From: Antedon mediterranea
Lineage: Eukaryota; Echinodermata; Crinoidea; Comatulida; Antedonidae
Direction of reading: 5' to 3'
NCBI RefSeq assembly: GCF_964355755.1
Contig: NC_092677.1
Span: forward strand, 23,098,101 to 23,162,100
Length of the DNA: 64,000 nt
Part shown: one piece after another, positions 43,149 through 54,900 of the stretch
How positions within the stretch are numbered: position 1 is the stretch's first letter
Layout of the letters: each line of letters opens with the position of its first letter
Notes under the pieces: model-generated
Told to the model about the DNA's origin: nothing
The model's input: the letters and a program-made list of their open reading frames with translations, nothing else
The model's database searches: none
Made by a program: the position numbers and the translations under genes

Positions 43149-43460
43149 TACTCGGGGTACAGCAAATGAAGCTGTAATGACGTCATAAGACGGGATGTTA
43201 CGTCACATACACATCAATAACCTACCAAATACGGCTATATGGTACCATCTTCGAGACGTCATATGGCTGCATTCGGTTTGAAATTTAAAAATCCGGCTCT
43301 ATAGATTTGAGGACATGTCCCTGTAGTATATTCAGGCCAAATCCCAGCTCAATACTACAACTAATAAGGGAGGAGTAGTACTTTAAAAATCGCACTTTTT
43401 ACTCAATAGTGTCCAGATGGAGGAGAAAATGAGTAAGTCCTAGACTCGGGTACCCCGAGC
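43149..43460. mobile_element. MITE with 12-bp terminal inverted repeats, copy 2
   Basis: It starts TACTCGGGGTAC (43149-43160) and ends GTACCCCGAGC (43450-43460), with the last TIR base changed. The CRE palindrome TGACGTCA is kept (43178-43185). Confidence 0.65.
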
Positions 43461-44338
43461 AAAAACCAACTTTATATACCATTGAGTAAAAATTCTAGAA
43501 GTAAGGCGCGATTTACCGAATTTTGCCCTTACGTAAATTTATATATAGATAATCCATCAGCAGTGACGCAACTTCCGGGTTCCCAGTGTCCGCTCAAATC
43601 ACTGTGGGCCTACTTACTACTTCCAGAACCGCGCGAAGATCAGATGTGTGTTTCAAAGCAAGATGCTCTTCCGACATAGATAGGGCTTTATAAGGTATAC
43701 ATTTGCATTTGTTGATTTCCCTTAGGATAGTGATAGCATATGACGTTATGTGTGTGGTTTTAGTTTTCTGTAGATTAGTTCCTTTCGTCTTATCCTGATA
43801 TAATTATCGCTGTTGTCCGTGTCGTGTAGGCCTACACTGTGACGGAGGTAAAATACCAAGCAGTATATGCCGCAAGGGAAAGTAAGCTTTTGTTTCCCGA
43901 ATAGACATTGTTTTCCGAATAGACATTGTTTTGTATATGACATGCAGGTTATCTGCCGCATATGGTAAGGGAAAGTACGGTACACTGTTTGTTTCCCGAA
44001 TAGACAGTGTTTTTACACTAGTCTGATGGAGAGTAAGGTACTTGTCTCCATGCGTTTTCATTATTCATAATGATAACAGTTTTAGTAATTATTAACATGT
44101 TGTGTCACACAGGTGGTGGCAAATGCTAGTCGTTGGTATCGAGGTATTCCATAGCTTTTCAGGTATTGAGGTACAACAATTGCTTATTTTTAGCCGCAAT
44201 CAGTTGGATCACAGTTTTTATTTGGTCTTTTTTAGTCTTTACAGAGACTATGATTGTCGGTTGGTTGGTCGGTCGGTAAACACTAACTCAAATTTGAGCA
44301 CGCGACTGCAGCCATGTATATGGCCTTGTTAAAACATA
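43461..44338. other. Right-end fragment of long-TIR family and unique spacer
   Basis: 43463-43556 is another right terminus of the long-TIR family (CCAACTTTATATACCATTGAG to TTATATATAGAT). After that the sequence is mostly unique. It has a small cluster of CCCGAATAGACA(T/G)TGTTT at 43897-44010 and a short GGTTGGTCGGTCGG run at about 44258. I see no gene. Confidence 0.45.
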
Positions 44339-44339
44339 T

Positions 44340-44708
44340 AGGCCTTCTTCTTCTTCTTCTTCTTCTTCCAATTTAATGTAAACTTCAGACTTGAAGACTA
44401 TAGCACTTTGTGAAGCGAGTGAGTTAGTTTTTTCGTAAAGACCAATTTGCACAGTGGCTGTGTGTGACGGTGGCTGTGTTTGTGTGGACTAGTACACCGG
44501 GGTAACCCCCTACTCGTCTCGAAAGATGTACTAGGTTCTTTAAAGTGCACATGAGCTATGTGTACACTGGACCTACGGTTTATAGTCCTTATCCGAGAAG
44601 ACTCGTTCTACCACCAGAACCATGGAGCGAGTGAGCCTCGAACCCTTGCCGATGTTATGGCTACGTAATTACGGTTCCACTGTCTTAACCGCTCGGCCAC
44701 TCACTCAC
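44340..44708 (-). mobile_element. tRNA-derived SINE with (GAA)n tail
   Basis: On the minus strand the head (44708 to about 44625) is tRNA-like, with A-box TGGCCGAGCGGTTAAGAC and B-box GGGTTCGAGGCTC, in the style of a long-variable-arm Ser/Leu tRNA. A central part follows (CTTTAAAGAACCTAGTACATC, then GAGTAGGGGGTTACCCCGGTG). The tail is eight to nine GAA repeats (44343-44369). These are the standard parts of a Pol III SINE. Confidence 0.75.
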
Positions 44709-45820
44709 TATTTCCTCATTTCTCAAAACATAAAAATATTCATTAAAATTGTTTACTGGGGCTAGCTTACTTTGTTGCAAATTTAGTTTAAGGGTACGGT
44801 ACTCAATAATATAAAACTTTGAAATTGGGTTCAGTATGACTTGATAGCTGTAAACCACACTACACAGATCAATCTAGATCTAGCAATCTGATTTATTCAA
44901 ACTGCCCTTGGAAAACAATTACATTTTTTTTTTAGAATTGCATGCAAAAATCCAAACTATTTTACTTACTAATTCTTTTACTACAGTTATTCAACAATCT
45001 TTTCTCTACATTAATTACACAATAAATATATATTACTCTACTAATTACTATGACTACTTTCTTTTCTTCACATTCATTTATTAGTTGTTAATATTTTTTT
45101 TACAGCATTTCAATGAATTGAAGTAAATATACAGTACAATTCAATGCAAAGGTAACATTTCCAAGTGGCATACGTGAAACACAATAGAACACAAACAATT
45201 ATCTGGCTCGTATCATTTGTTTACCCTTACATAGAATAGATAAGTTATTTAAATATTTTGTTTTAATCAGTAATAGTTATGTGAAATGTTCCAATGCTAC
45301 CCAGTTCAGATAAGCATGCCCCTAGAAACTCAGCTGACTTTATGCCTACTGTCTTATTCCACAACGCATCTAGTTAATTTACTCTTTATTTATCATATTG
45401 AAACTGATATTTTAGGGCCTCAATGAAACATAAATAACATAAACATAACTCTTATTGAATATTCAGTGGCAGTTAAATTGTAGTGTAGTTAAAATATTGT
45501 TAAAATTGTTGATTATGACAATGATTATGGTCATGCATATTATGTTTTTGTTTGTCACCAAATAATAAAGTGACTCGCTCGTTAGTAACACTTTAGTAAA
45601 TGATCACGGACAGGCATACCGATACTGAACCAGAAACTAGAAATTATCAATAAAAACTTATTTTATGACGCTGTAAACTCTCAGTAGTATTAGTACTACA
45701 GTTTTTCATCCTTGTGGTAGACAAGATATGTCTACCAGAAGGATGACAGACTGTACAGTACTATATTATAGTAGTGATAGCTTCTAGGATTTCACCAAAC
45801 TTAAGCCAATTGACTTTTTT
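44709..45820. other. Spacer between SINE and Ig receptor gene
   Basis: AT-rich sequence with no recognised gene. It contains the likely 3' UTR of the minus-strand Ig gene. TTTATT (AATAAA on the minus strand) occurs at about 45383 and at the stop codon of the Ig gene. A hairpin-like GGTAGACAAGATATGTCTACC lies at about 45715-45736. Confidence 0.4.
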
Positions 45821-47406
45821 TTATTTGATTAGTACATGATATATTGGGTTTTCAATTTTTTTCACAAAGTAGCTACCATCGTTATTAGCCAGGGAACACT
45901 CTTCTCTGGTATTAGTATTATGCCTATAATTTTCTACATTATCATTATCTGAATCAATAAAATCACTCCAATCTTCATGTTCGTCATAATCATTTTTTCC
46001 TTCTTGATCAGATTTTGTGTCATTTTCCTCGTCAATGTTGCCATAAATTTGATCACTTTTGGTTAATGTAGTACTAGGCACGTTTCCATATAATTGGTCT
46101 AAACCAGTATTGATGTATGTGCATTGTTTGATGTCAGTGATGATATCCGTGTGTTCATTATCTTTTACAACATCTTTTAAATAGATGTGATATGCCCCTC
46201 GTTTGTTTTTAATTCTTCGACGGTGACACCCAATACAACATCCTAAAGTGATCACTACAGCAATACATAGTGTATCAGTACTAGAGTAACGATCTTTAAT
46301 TCATTACTGGAAAGAATGTTTCCAAATGGAGGAGCCAGCGATGGTTCCAATGTTGTGGCGATAGATGATGATGACATTGTAGAAGTAAAAACACTATTTG
46401 ATGCATCAACCTCTGTGAAAAGTGTATAATATTCTGACACTGTATCAGACGCATCGATTCCTGACACTGTTAAAGTGTGACTAACGGTGTCGGTGGCCTT
46501 TTTTTTTGTAGGAGTAGCTGATACTATTCGTAGCTTAAGCCATCCACTAGATATATTATGAGTTTCATTGTTTGCATTGCACCGAATCAGAAGGCCATTG
46601 TCGTTTTCCTGTACATCACCTATCTGTAGAGACCTATCACTTACAGTAAAGCGTTCTTCACTTGATGAAATCTCTCTTCCATTATATGTCCAGCTAGAAA
46701 TATTCCATGATCGTGGGCAATGACAGTCACATGTAAACATAGCATCATCATCTATAACTAGCAAACCAGTATACCCATGTTGTACTACACAACTATTATC
46801 AATCTCACACGTTCTGCTTTGCACACCAAGGCTGTTATTAACGTAGCATCGGAATATTTTTGCGACGTCTTCTCTATCAGTTCTGCATGGCAATAGAACG
46901 TCTTCATGAGTCCAGTAGACATTATCTCCTTTTATGTTTGAAGCACAACTATTTGTTGCTTTTTTGATTCCACTCTGAATGTAACATAACGGATCCACGG
47001 CTGGTGCATCTACTCGTAGTTTAGCTATATTCGAGCTGGCTATTACACTTGTTGCTGTTCCATTATCAATTTCACAATAATATTCACCGGCATCTCCATA
47101 CAACACAGGGGTTATGGATAAAATATAATTCAACTTAGTTTGGTTGACAGCATATCGATTTTTAATTTCCTCCCGCACCGTATTGCCGAAGGTAATTCTC
47201 GTGTAATCCATTTCATCCTTAAGTTTACGACGCCATTGTATTCTATAGTTGAATTATTCATCAAAAGATGAGTCGATCCCACACAAAAAGGTAACATTTT
47301 CACCTTCAGACACATTTGCATTCTGTGGATGATGAATGATCTGTAGTGCATTAAGTCTGCAGATTACAACACTCACGATAAGAGTAACAACTGAATTCAT
47401 CGTCAT
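45821..47406 (-). pseudogene. Two-Ig-domain membrane receptor, broken by stop and frameshift
   Basis: This is an intronless frame of about 525 codons. It starts ATG 47404-47406 with a signal peptide (MTMNSVVTLIVSVVICRLNA). A V-type Ig domain follows (NVSEGENVTFLCGID, IQWRRKL, DAGEYYC at 47074-47094), then a Cys-rich stretch and a second Ig-like domain (FTCDCHC, ISSWTYNGREI, LLIRCNANN). A Ser/Thr stalk, a membrane segment (LKIVTLVLIHYVLL, then VVITLGCCIGC), a basic stop-transfer (HRRRIKNKR) and a tail of about 130 residues complete it. The tail has three YxN motifs (YINT about 46117, YGNV about 46090, YGNI about 46045), which fit the pYxN consensus for GRB2-type SH2 domains, and NPIY near 45841 (NPxY, PTB/endocytosis). 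It is a likely cell-surface signalling receptor. Two lesions interrupt it: TAA at 47254-47256 within Ig1, and a one-base loss in the membrane segment near 46258. Everything else is open, so the lesions are recent or are sequence errors. Confidence 0.65.
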
Positions 47407-48000
47407 CGTGATTTCATCCTTTCATAACGTCAATTTAATCGTATCTCCCCTGTACTTCAGAGAAACAACAGAAGGAAAAGTTTGGGCCTAAAATTAATGT
47501 AAAGTTGATAATAACGATTGATCAATTGGCTTGTTCAATGCGGAAATGTGTTACGTGAAAGTCGTTTCACTTTTTATCTGATGAAGTTATGAAACCAAAA
47601 CGATAATTAATAATGACGTTTCTTTCAATCGAAATCGCATCACTCGTCGTTTGGAGATCAAGCTTTGTCGGTTGCTGCTCCGCTTGCTTTGGAATAGGCC
47701 TACTGTTTCTGAACGTATCAGGTACGGTACCGTATCTCATGTAATTAATTATTTTTAAAAAACATTAAAGGCCATTTATATTGATCATACATTCCAATAA
47801 TTATAGATTCCCATATGTTTCATAATTTTTGGGATTTTATTTGTGTTACACAAGCTTTTGCCAAATTTTGTATTTGAACATTTTTTCGTCTAGATTTCTA
47901 TTACAAATATTTGATTTATGTAAAATAAACCAGATATTATGTTTAAAATTCATGCCTGAGGCATATGAAATGAATGGATAAATAAAAGAAATTAGATAAT
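47407..48000. other. Upstream of Ig receptor gene
   Basis: AT-rich spacer that includes the presumed promoter of the minus-strand Ig gene (no clear TATA). It would also lie upstream of the plus-strand mosaic gene. I could not find that gene's first exon here. Confidence 0.35.
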
Positions 48001-48004
48001 ACCT

Positions 48005-48480
48005 CAGCATGTGGTTGCTAGCACCTTAATCAATGTTAGTGGATATGTACAGTACCCCTGTATGTTTGTGTGTTTGTGTGTTTGTGTGGGTGGGTGTGTG
48101 TGTGTCTGTGAACAGCCTGGAGGCCACAGTTTTTATCCGTTTCTCACCAAATTTGGACACAATGATCTATGCCTCAAAAGCTCGAAGTTGAGGGGAAAAG
48201 GTAATAGGTCAAGGTCACAACTAACAAAAAACTATATTACTGCCTAGAGACCACAGTTTTTATCCTATTCTCACTAAACTTAGCCACAATGATCAATGAC
48301 TCATCATATAATTGTGGTTAAATTTTGAAGGGTCAGGGTCAAAAATCAAGGTCCACAAAAAAAAAAATAAAAAATAAATAAATAAAAAAAAAAAAAAAAA
48401 AAAACCTCAGTGGGACTTGAACCAGCGATCTCAACTGTGAGAGGCTGGATACATAACCATTACACCAAACTCTCATCCAC
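48005..48480 (-). mobile_element. tRNA-Glu-headed SINE-like repeat
   Basis: Read on the minus strand, 48475-48405 is tRNA-like (GGTGTAATGGTT A-box, CTCTCAC loop as in Glu, GGTTCAAGTCC B-box). A long A/T run follows (48355-48404). Then come two related modules containing AAACTGTGG(T/C)CTC and a GACCTTGACC-type motif. The repeat ends at a (GT)n-rich stretch (48060-48108). It is a composite short interspersed element. Confidence 0.55.
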
Positions 48481-48654
48481 AACTTTGTAGTGTGCAGTTA
48501 GCCTATTTGCACTTAGAACTAATAAAAAATGTCAAAAAAAAAAACATTTTCGGGGGGAATTTGAAAAAAAAATAAAAAAATATATATTTTCCGGTGACAT
48601 TTTATGTAGAAAAATTTTACAGTAGGCGGAGGTTTGTACTCTCGGAGTACCCTC

Positions 48655-48855
48655 TAGTTATTATTATTATTATTATTGTTATTATTATTATTATTTGTCT
48701 TTCATTCTCCCATTTTTCATTTAATTTATTCATCGTACCCAAAAGAATGTTTACAAGTTTCATTGATTATCAAAACAAAATTCTCTTCAACAAGATAACC
48801 TTCGCACACAACCGGGTACGATCAAAAGACTCTTCATGCTTTCGAGTTCAAACCT
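48655..48855 (+). repeat. Direct repeat, copy 1 (without hairpin)
   Basis: The (TTA)n/(TTATTATTATTATTG) start is followed by TTTGTCTTTCATTCTCCC, AAAAGAATGTTTACAAGTTTC and CACACAACCGGGTACGA. It is homologous to 48984-49235. Copy 1 lacks the 97-bp hairpin found in copy 2. Confidence 0.75.
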
Positions 48856-48983
48856 AGTGTCTAGTTACCTTGGGGTTAGGGGTTAGAGAGAAATAGAGCG
48901 AGTTGGCCATCACAATAATCGTCTACTGTGTCCTAACAATGTTAACCATTCTTTCCATTTATTTTGTTCATAAGTTGAAACTG

Positions 48984-49235
48984 TTATTATTATTATTATT
49001 TGTCTTTCATTCTCCCATTTTTCATTTCATTTATTTATCGTACTGTTAGAGCCCTACAGTTACTAGTCCTGTACATTACAATTACAACAGTAGTAATTGT
49101 AATGTACAGGACTAGTAACTGTAGGGCTCTAACAGTATTTTACAAAAGAATGTTTACAAGTTTCATTATTTATCAAAACAAAATTCTCTTCAACAGGTAT
49201 AATCTTCGCACACAACCGGGTACGACCTCAAACCG
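48984..49235 (+). repeat. Direct repeat, copy 2 (carrying hairpin)
   Basis: This is the second copy of the repeat, interrupted after ATCGTAC by the perfect hairpin at 49041-49137. Confidence 0.75.
49041..49137. mobile_element. Perfect 45-bp inverted repeat (hairpin element)
   Basis: Two 45-nt arms (49041-49085 and 49093-49137) are exact reverse complements around a 7-nt loop (AACAGTA). The arms begin TACTGTTAGAGCCC. The paralogous copy at 48655-48855 shows the empty site. No mismatch has accumulated, so it is a young foldback insertion or is kept perfect by some mechanism. Confidence 0.85.
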
Positions 49236-49393
49236 AGTATTGAGTTATCTCGATGTTAGGGGTTAGTGTTAGTTTAGGGTTTTTTGAAACCATTATGCTA
49301 ATTATTTTGCCCAAAATGTTAATTAAAATGATACGAATTCTTACTAATATGACGTATGACCTAACTTTATGTAATTCCATTGTCAATCTTTAG

Positions 49394-51912
49394 GAAGTGT
49401 GAACAGTATTAGTGGTTCAAACGTTTCTATTTCACTGTATGTACCAGATTTATTCGACTCATTTCAATTGGAAACTATCCCAGCATTGATTAATACAAGA
49501 GGTAAGTTTTATAGGAATGTCATAGAATAAAACCTAACGGTACATGCCAGTGATACCAAGATATTTGAGAAATATATTATAACACATGTGTATTCTTGTC
49601 ATTTTGGTTGACTTTGTATCACGTTGCCATCAATTATGTTCGCCCTTTCAACGATTGAAGATATTATTCAGGTTCATGTAACATGTTTGAACCGTCTATA
49701 TTACAGAGAAATTACTCTGTTCCCGCAGCAAAAATAAGTGCACAATTGTTTACATTCGTAGCCTTCGACAAAATAATGCTTTGTAGTCGTTGATTTAGGA
49801 GAATAAATTAATTCGTTTCAAGTTTTCACTGTTCCATTCAACTTGGATTTGCCTCTTTGAATGTAACTGTCTCAAGAACTCAACATTCATTATTCTGTAA
49901 TATGATGTACTCCAGCTCATTGAGGGTTTTTTAACAAACCTTATGAAGACAATCTGCATTTCATATTACTTTTAGGAATGTACATTTCTTCGATTGTTGT
50001 CATTGAGCTAACTTTATTAGATGGTGAAAATGGTAATGAAATTGATATTACTAAACCAATAACAGTAAAAGTACCAGTTACATCTGATAATGTGAAAGAC
50101 GGGGATAGGATCCCTTCTATGTATTATGAAAAAACACAAGGTAAATTAAGTGATTGTATTTCATTACTTTTTTTATTATTTGTAATAAAATTATGCATAT
50201 AAATATAATTACTCTATATTGTTTTGTTTTTTGCTTTCCGCATTTGTATTTTGGATAGAGAAATAAATAAAAATTGTCTAGCGTAACGTTAATATTATTA
50301 TAATGTTTTGGCGTTTTTCACATTCTGGATAACAAGTTGTTGTTGTTGTTGTTGCTGAAAAACCTGTTGAAAGTGTTCATGATGAAGTTTAAGTTTGCAA
50401 TACCTAATTTTAATGTTGACCTAATTGATATTTCTTTATTTAAAGTGGTATCTTTCGTATTATTAGCAATACATTTAAGGATTGGTATTTTGGGTGAAAC
50501 AGGCAATATTAAATTGCTTTTAAATAATATTAATCGTTGTTCTATACTGTAGTTGCTTTTTTTGTTATATTAGTTATATATTTATTATTTACTCTGTTAA
50601 AACAATCATTTAAGCACATCAAAAGATAACCATTACAATCTTATAATTACGAATTCAAAATCAACACATTACTCAATATTATTATAGTATGTATTTTTTT
50701 TATCATTGTTACTTAAGGTGCATGGCTGATATTTGATTATGGAGACGTGGTTACAATTGATGGATACCTGTACTGGGTGGCTGAATTACCTCATTTGTCA
50801 TTTTGGCAAGGAGGTTTAATAATTGAAAATTCAACATGTGTGACAGTTAGAGTGTGCGCAGATGACAGCTGTTTTCAACCGATACCTTTACAGACAGTCG
50901 AGTAATTATGTCATTAACTAATGTTATACTCTTGAATTTGTGAAATAAAATATTGATATAACCTAGGCTACTTGATTATTCCATGAAAGTTATAATTATT
51001 TATGAGTGATTATTGTCATTTGAAATTGATTAAAACAATATAAATATATATATCAAAGAGTAAATTAAAGTAAGTGTTACTAGTCAATTCTCATAGTAGC
51101 ACTTATAATTTTGCTATTATTAGGATTGTTAATAAAATATTAAATTTTAAAATAAAGATTTAATTTTTAAAAAAGACTTCGAATAGACCATGTCGCCGTT
51201 TGACCGTCCATGACTTCAAGTCAATTTGACCATTTTTGCTTTAAATTCTAAGTCATTAGTATTCTGTTGGTTGTGAAAATTAATTTGGTCAGCGGAAAAC
51301 ATATATATATCAAACAGTAAAATACAGAAGTAGCCTAGTTTTTATAGTCTATTTCATACAAAAACTGATTTTATCAATAATTTTGATTTGAGTACTTAGG
51401 GAGAAAGTGCTGATGTTCTTCAAATGAGACAACGATACTAATGTGATAAGTTATGTTATATTGCAGAGTATCAGGTATAGACCATGTATTCTACACACAA
51501 GAAATGACTGATTCATCAGGTTTTGTCTGCATAGATGTCAAAGTGGGATCCACTGTACGAATTTCAACGGAATGTTCATCTTCCAATTCAAATATATCGT
51601 ATGTTTTACAAACATCAAACGATATAGCAGAATGCTCATCTGGCAACTGTTCAGAGGTAATGTTCGTTGTTGAATGCCTATTGAATTTAACTACCGGTGT
51701 GGGAACAGCTAGTCCAACTACTCTTGCGGAAGAAACCACATTGCGTACAACTAAACCAACTACTGCTGCAGAACTAACCACCAAAGAAACAAACGATCAA
51801 TCTTCAACGTGTGTATTGGTTAGTGTATGCGCAGACGACAGCTGTCTACAACCCATGCCTTTACATACAGTCGAGTAAGTATCTCATTTTATATTAAAAC
51901 GATGTATTGCCG

Positions 51913-51953
<41 letters not shown>

Positions 51954-54900
51954 ATATTAAAAAGGAAGATTAATAAAACAAAAGACATTGAATAGACCAT
52001 GTCGCCGTTTTAATAAGTTAAATCACTTCCGTAGACAAACAATTCTTTAAACAAAATGTTTTCGCTTACAACAAACAAAATAAGCGTTTAAATTCAACCA
52101 AAAACTCATTGACTTCAAGCCAATTTGACCATTTTGGATTTAAATTCAAGTTACTAGTATTCTGTTGATTGTTAAAATTAATTTGGTCAGCTGAAAACCT
52201 ATCAAACAGTAAAATACAGAAGTAACCTAATTGTTATAATCTATTTCATACCAAAACTTATTGTATCAATATTTTGATTTGAGTACTTAGGGAGAAAGTG
52301 CTGAAGTTCTTCAAATGAAACAATGATACTAATGTGATAAGTTATGTTATATTGCAGAGTATCAGGTATAGAGCATGTATTCTACACACAAGAAATGACT
52401 GATTCATCAGGTTTTGTCTGCATAGATGTCAAATTGGGATCCACTGTACGAATTTCAACAGAATGTTCGTCTTCCAAATCCAATATATCTTATGTTTTAC
52501 AAACATCAACCAATGTAGTAGAATGCTCCTCAGGCAACTGTTCAGAGGTAAAGTTCGTTGTTGAATGCCCATTGAATTTAACTACCGATGTGGGAACAAC
52601 TAGTCCAACTATTGCTGCAGAACTAACTACCATAGAAACAAACGATCAACCTTCAACATGTGTATTGGGTAGAGTGTGCGCAGACGACAGTTGTCTACAA
52701 CCGGTGCCTTTACAAACAGTCGAGTAAGTATTTCATTTAATACTAAAGATGTATTGTCCCTCAAAAATATCAAAAATGAAGATTAATGAAAAAAGTTTTT
52801 GAATAGATCATGTCGCCGTTTTAATAAAGTTAAATCTCTTCCGTAGAAAAAAATACTTTAAAAACATGTTTTCACTTATAACAAACAAAATAAACGGTTA
52901 AATTCAACTTAAAGCCCATTGACTTAATTTCTAAGGCACTACTACTCTGTTGATTGTTTAAATTAATTTGGTCAGCTGAAAACCTATCAAACAGTCAAAT
53001 AGCCTAGTTTTTATAGTCTATTTCATACCAAAACTGATTTTATTAATAATTTGATTTGAGTACTTAGGGAGAAAGTGCCGAAGTTCTTCAAATGAGACAA
53101 CGATACTAATGTGATAAGTTATGTTATATTGCAGAGTATCAGGTATATACCATGTATTCTACACACAAGAAATGACTGATTCATCAGGTTTTGTCTGCAT
53201 AGATGTCAAAGTGGGATCCACTGTACGAATTTCAACAGAATGTTCATCTTCCAATTCCAATGCATCGTATGTTTTACAAACATCAAACAATATAGCAGAA
53301 TGCTCATCTGGAAACTGTTCAGAGGTCATGTTTGTTGCAGGATGTCAGACTTGCGATGGTTTCTTATGTGGAAGCGGTGAATGCATCAATGCGAGTGTGC
53401 AGTGTGACGGTAACTCTGATTGTAACGATGGTAGCGATGAATTAGATTGTCAGTTAGACAGAGGTTGTTTAATTATTGAGGCCTGCATTGACAAAGAGTG
53501 TCTTACAACATTGCCAGACTACCAACTAACGTAAGATCTTCTTTTGCAGTGATAAAATCTGCCTAAAATATTTCACACATTAAAACAAAAATGGTCTGTA
53601 ACTCTTATTATTTAAGATCCAAGTTATTGATATCATTCTGTTCCATTTATTTAGTTTCAATATTGTTTGGAATTGAAAGAAATCATTTTTATAAATTAGT
53701 GCCTAAATATAGGCCTACATAAATTGCTTTATGTTTTCTTATACATTTTCGTTAACTTACAATAATTGTTATTAAATAAAGTTATTATTATCAAAGCCAT
53801 GTAGATGATAATAGTATTGTATTCAAATGATATTTAAATGCAATATGTATTAGAATATTTGGATATCTGAGTCTATATTTATTAAGCGTTTTAGTTATAA
53901 CTGTATTGGATTTATATCAACAGCATCTACGATTATTCAGGATTATCAACAGTATTCACAAACATCAATGGAAGTGTATGTGTACCCATTTATATCAACG
54001 AAACAACTGTGGTTTCATCAAATTGTTCAGAAAACATTATTTTGTCAACCAATGTCACAACATTCACATATGGTATGTGCTGGGAAAATGATTGTGCTGA
54101 AATGCGTATTGTGGTTAATTGTACAATGGAATCTACTAACCCAACGACTCCAGCAGAATCAACTGCCTTGGGTACAACTAAAGCCACTACTACTGAAGAA
54201 CCATCTACGATGGAAAAAGTTGACCAAACTACTGCTGCAGAACCAACTACCATGAAAACAAACGACCAAACTACTGCTGCTGAACCAACCACCATCAAAA
54301 CAACTTATAAAACTACTGTTGCAGAACCAACTACCATGGAAACAACTGACCAAACTTCTACTGCTGAACCAACCACCATCAAAACAACTGACCAAACTAC
54401 TGCTGCTGAACCAACTACCATCAAAACAACTGACCAAACTACTGCTGCTGAACCAACCACCATCAAAACAACTGACCAAACTACTGTTGCTGAACCAACC
54501 ACCATCAAAACAACTTATCAAACTACTGTTGCAGAACCAACTACCATCAAAACAACTTATCAAACTACTGTTGCAGAACCAACCACCATCAAAACAACTT
54601 ATCAAACTACTGTTGCAGAACCAACCACCATCAAAACAACTGATCAAACTACTGTTGCTGAACCAACCACCATCAAAACAACTGACCAAACTACTGTTGC
54701 TGAACCAACCACCATCAAAACAACTGACCAAACTACTGTTGCTGAACCAACCACCATCAAAACAACTGACCAAACTACTGTTGCTGAACCAACCACCATC
54801 AAAACAACTTATCAAACTACTGTTGCAGAACCAACTACCATGGAAACAACTCAACCAACTACAGGTATGATTCCATACAGTTTGCTTTAAAAATAATCAA

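Noticed and set aside
47254-47256. Short intron that would remove the stop codon in the Ig receptor
   Set aside because: Candidate GT and AG sites would leave an intron of about 40 nt and delete part of the Ig fold. The Cys-to-Trp spacing is normal if the stop codon is read as one residue, so a true nonsense change or sequence error is more likely.
54159-54870. Open frames in three other frames over the 42-bp minisatellite
   Set aside because: A repeat unit with length divisible by three and no stop in any frame gives this automatically. Only the Thr-rich frame joins the flanking exons in phase.
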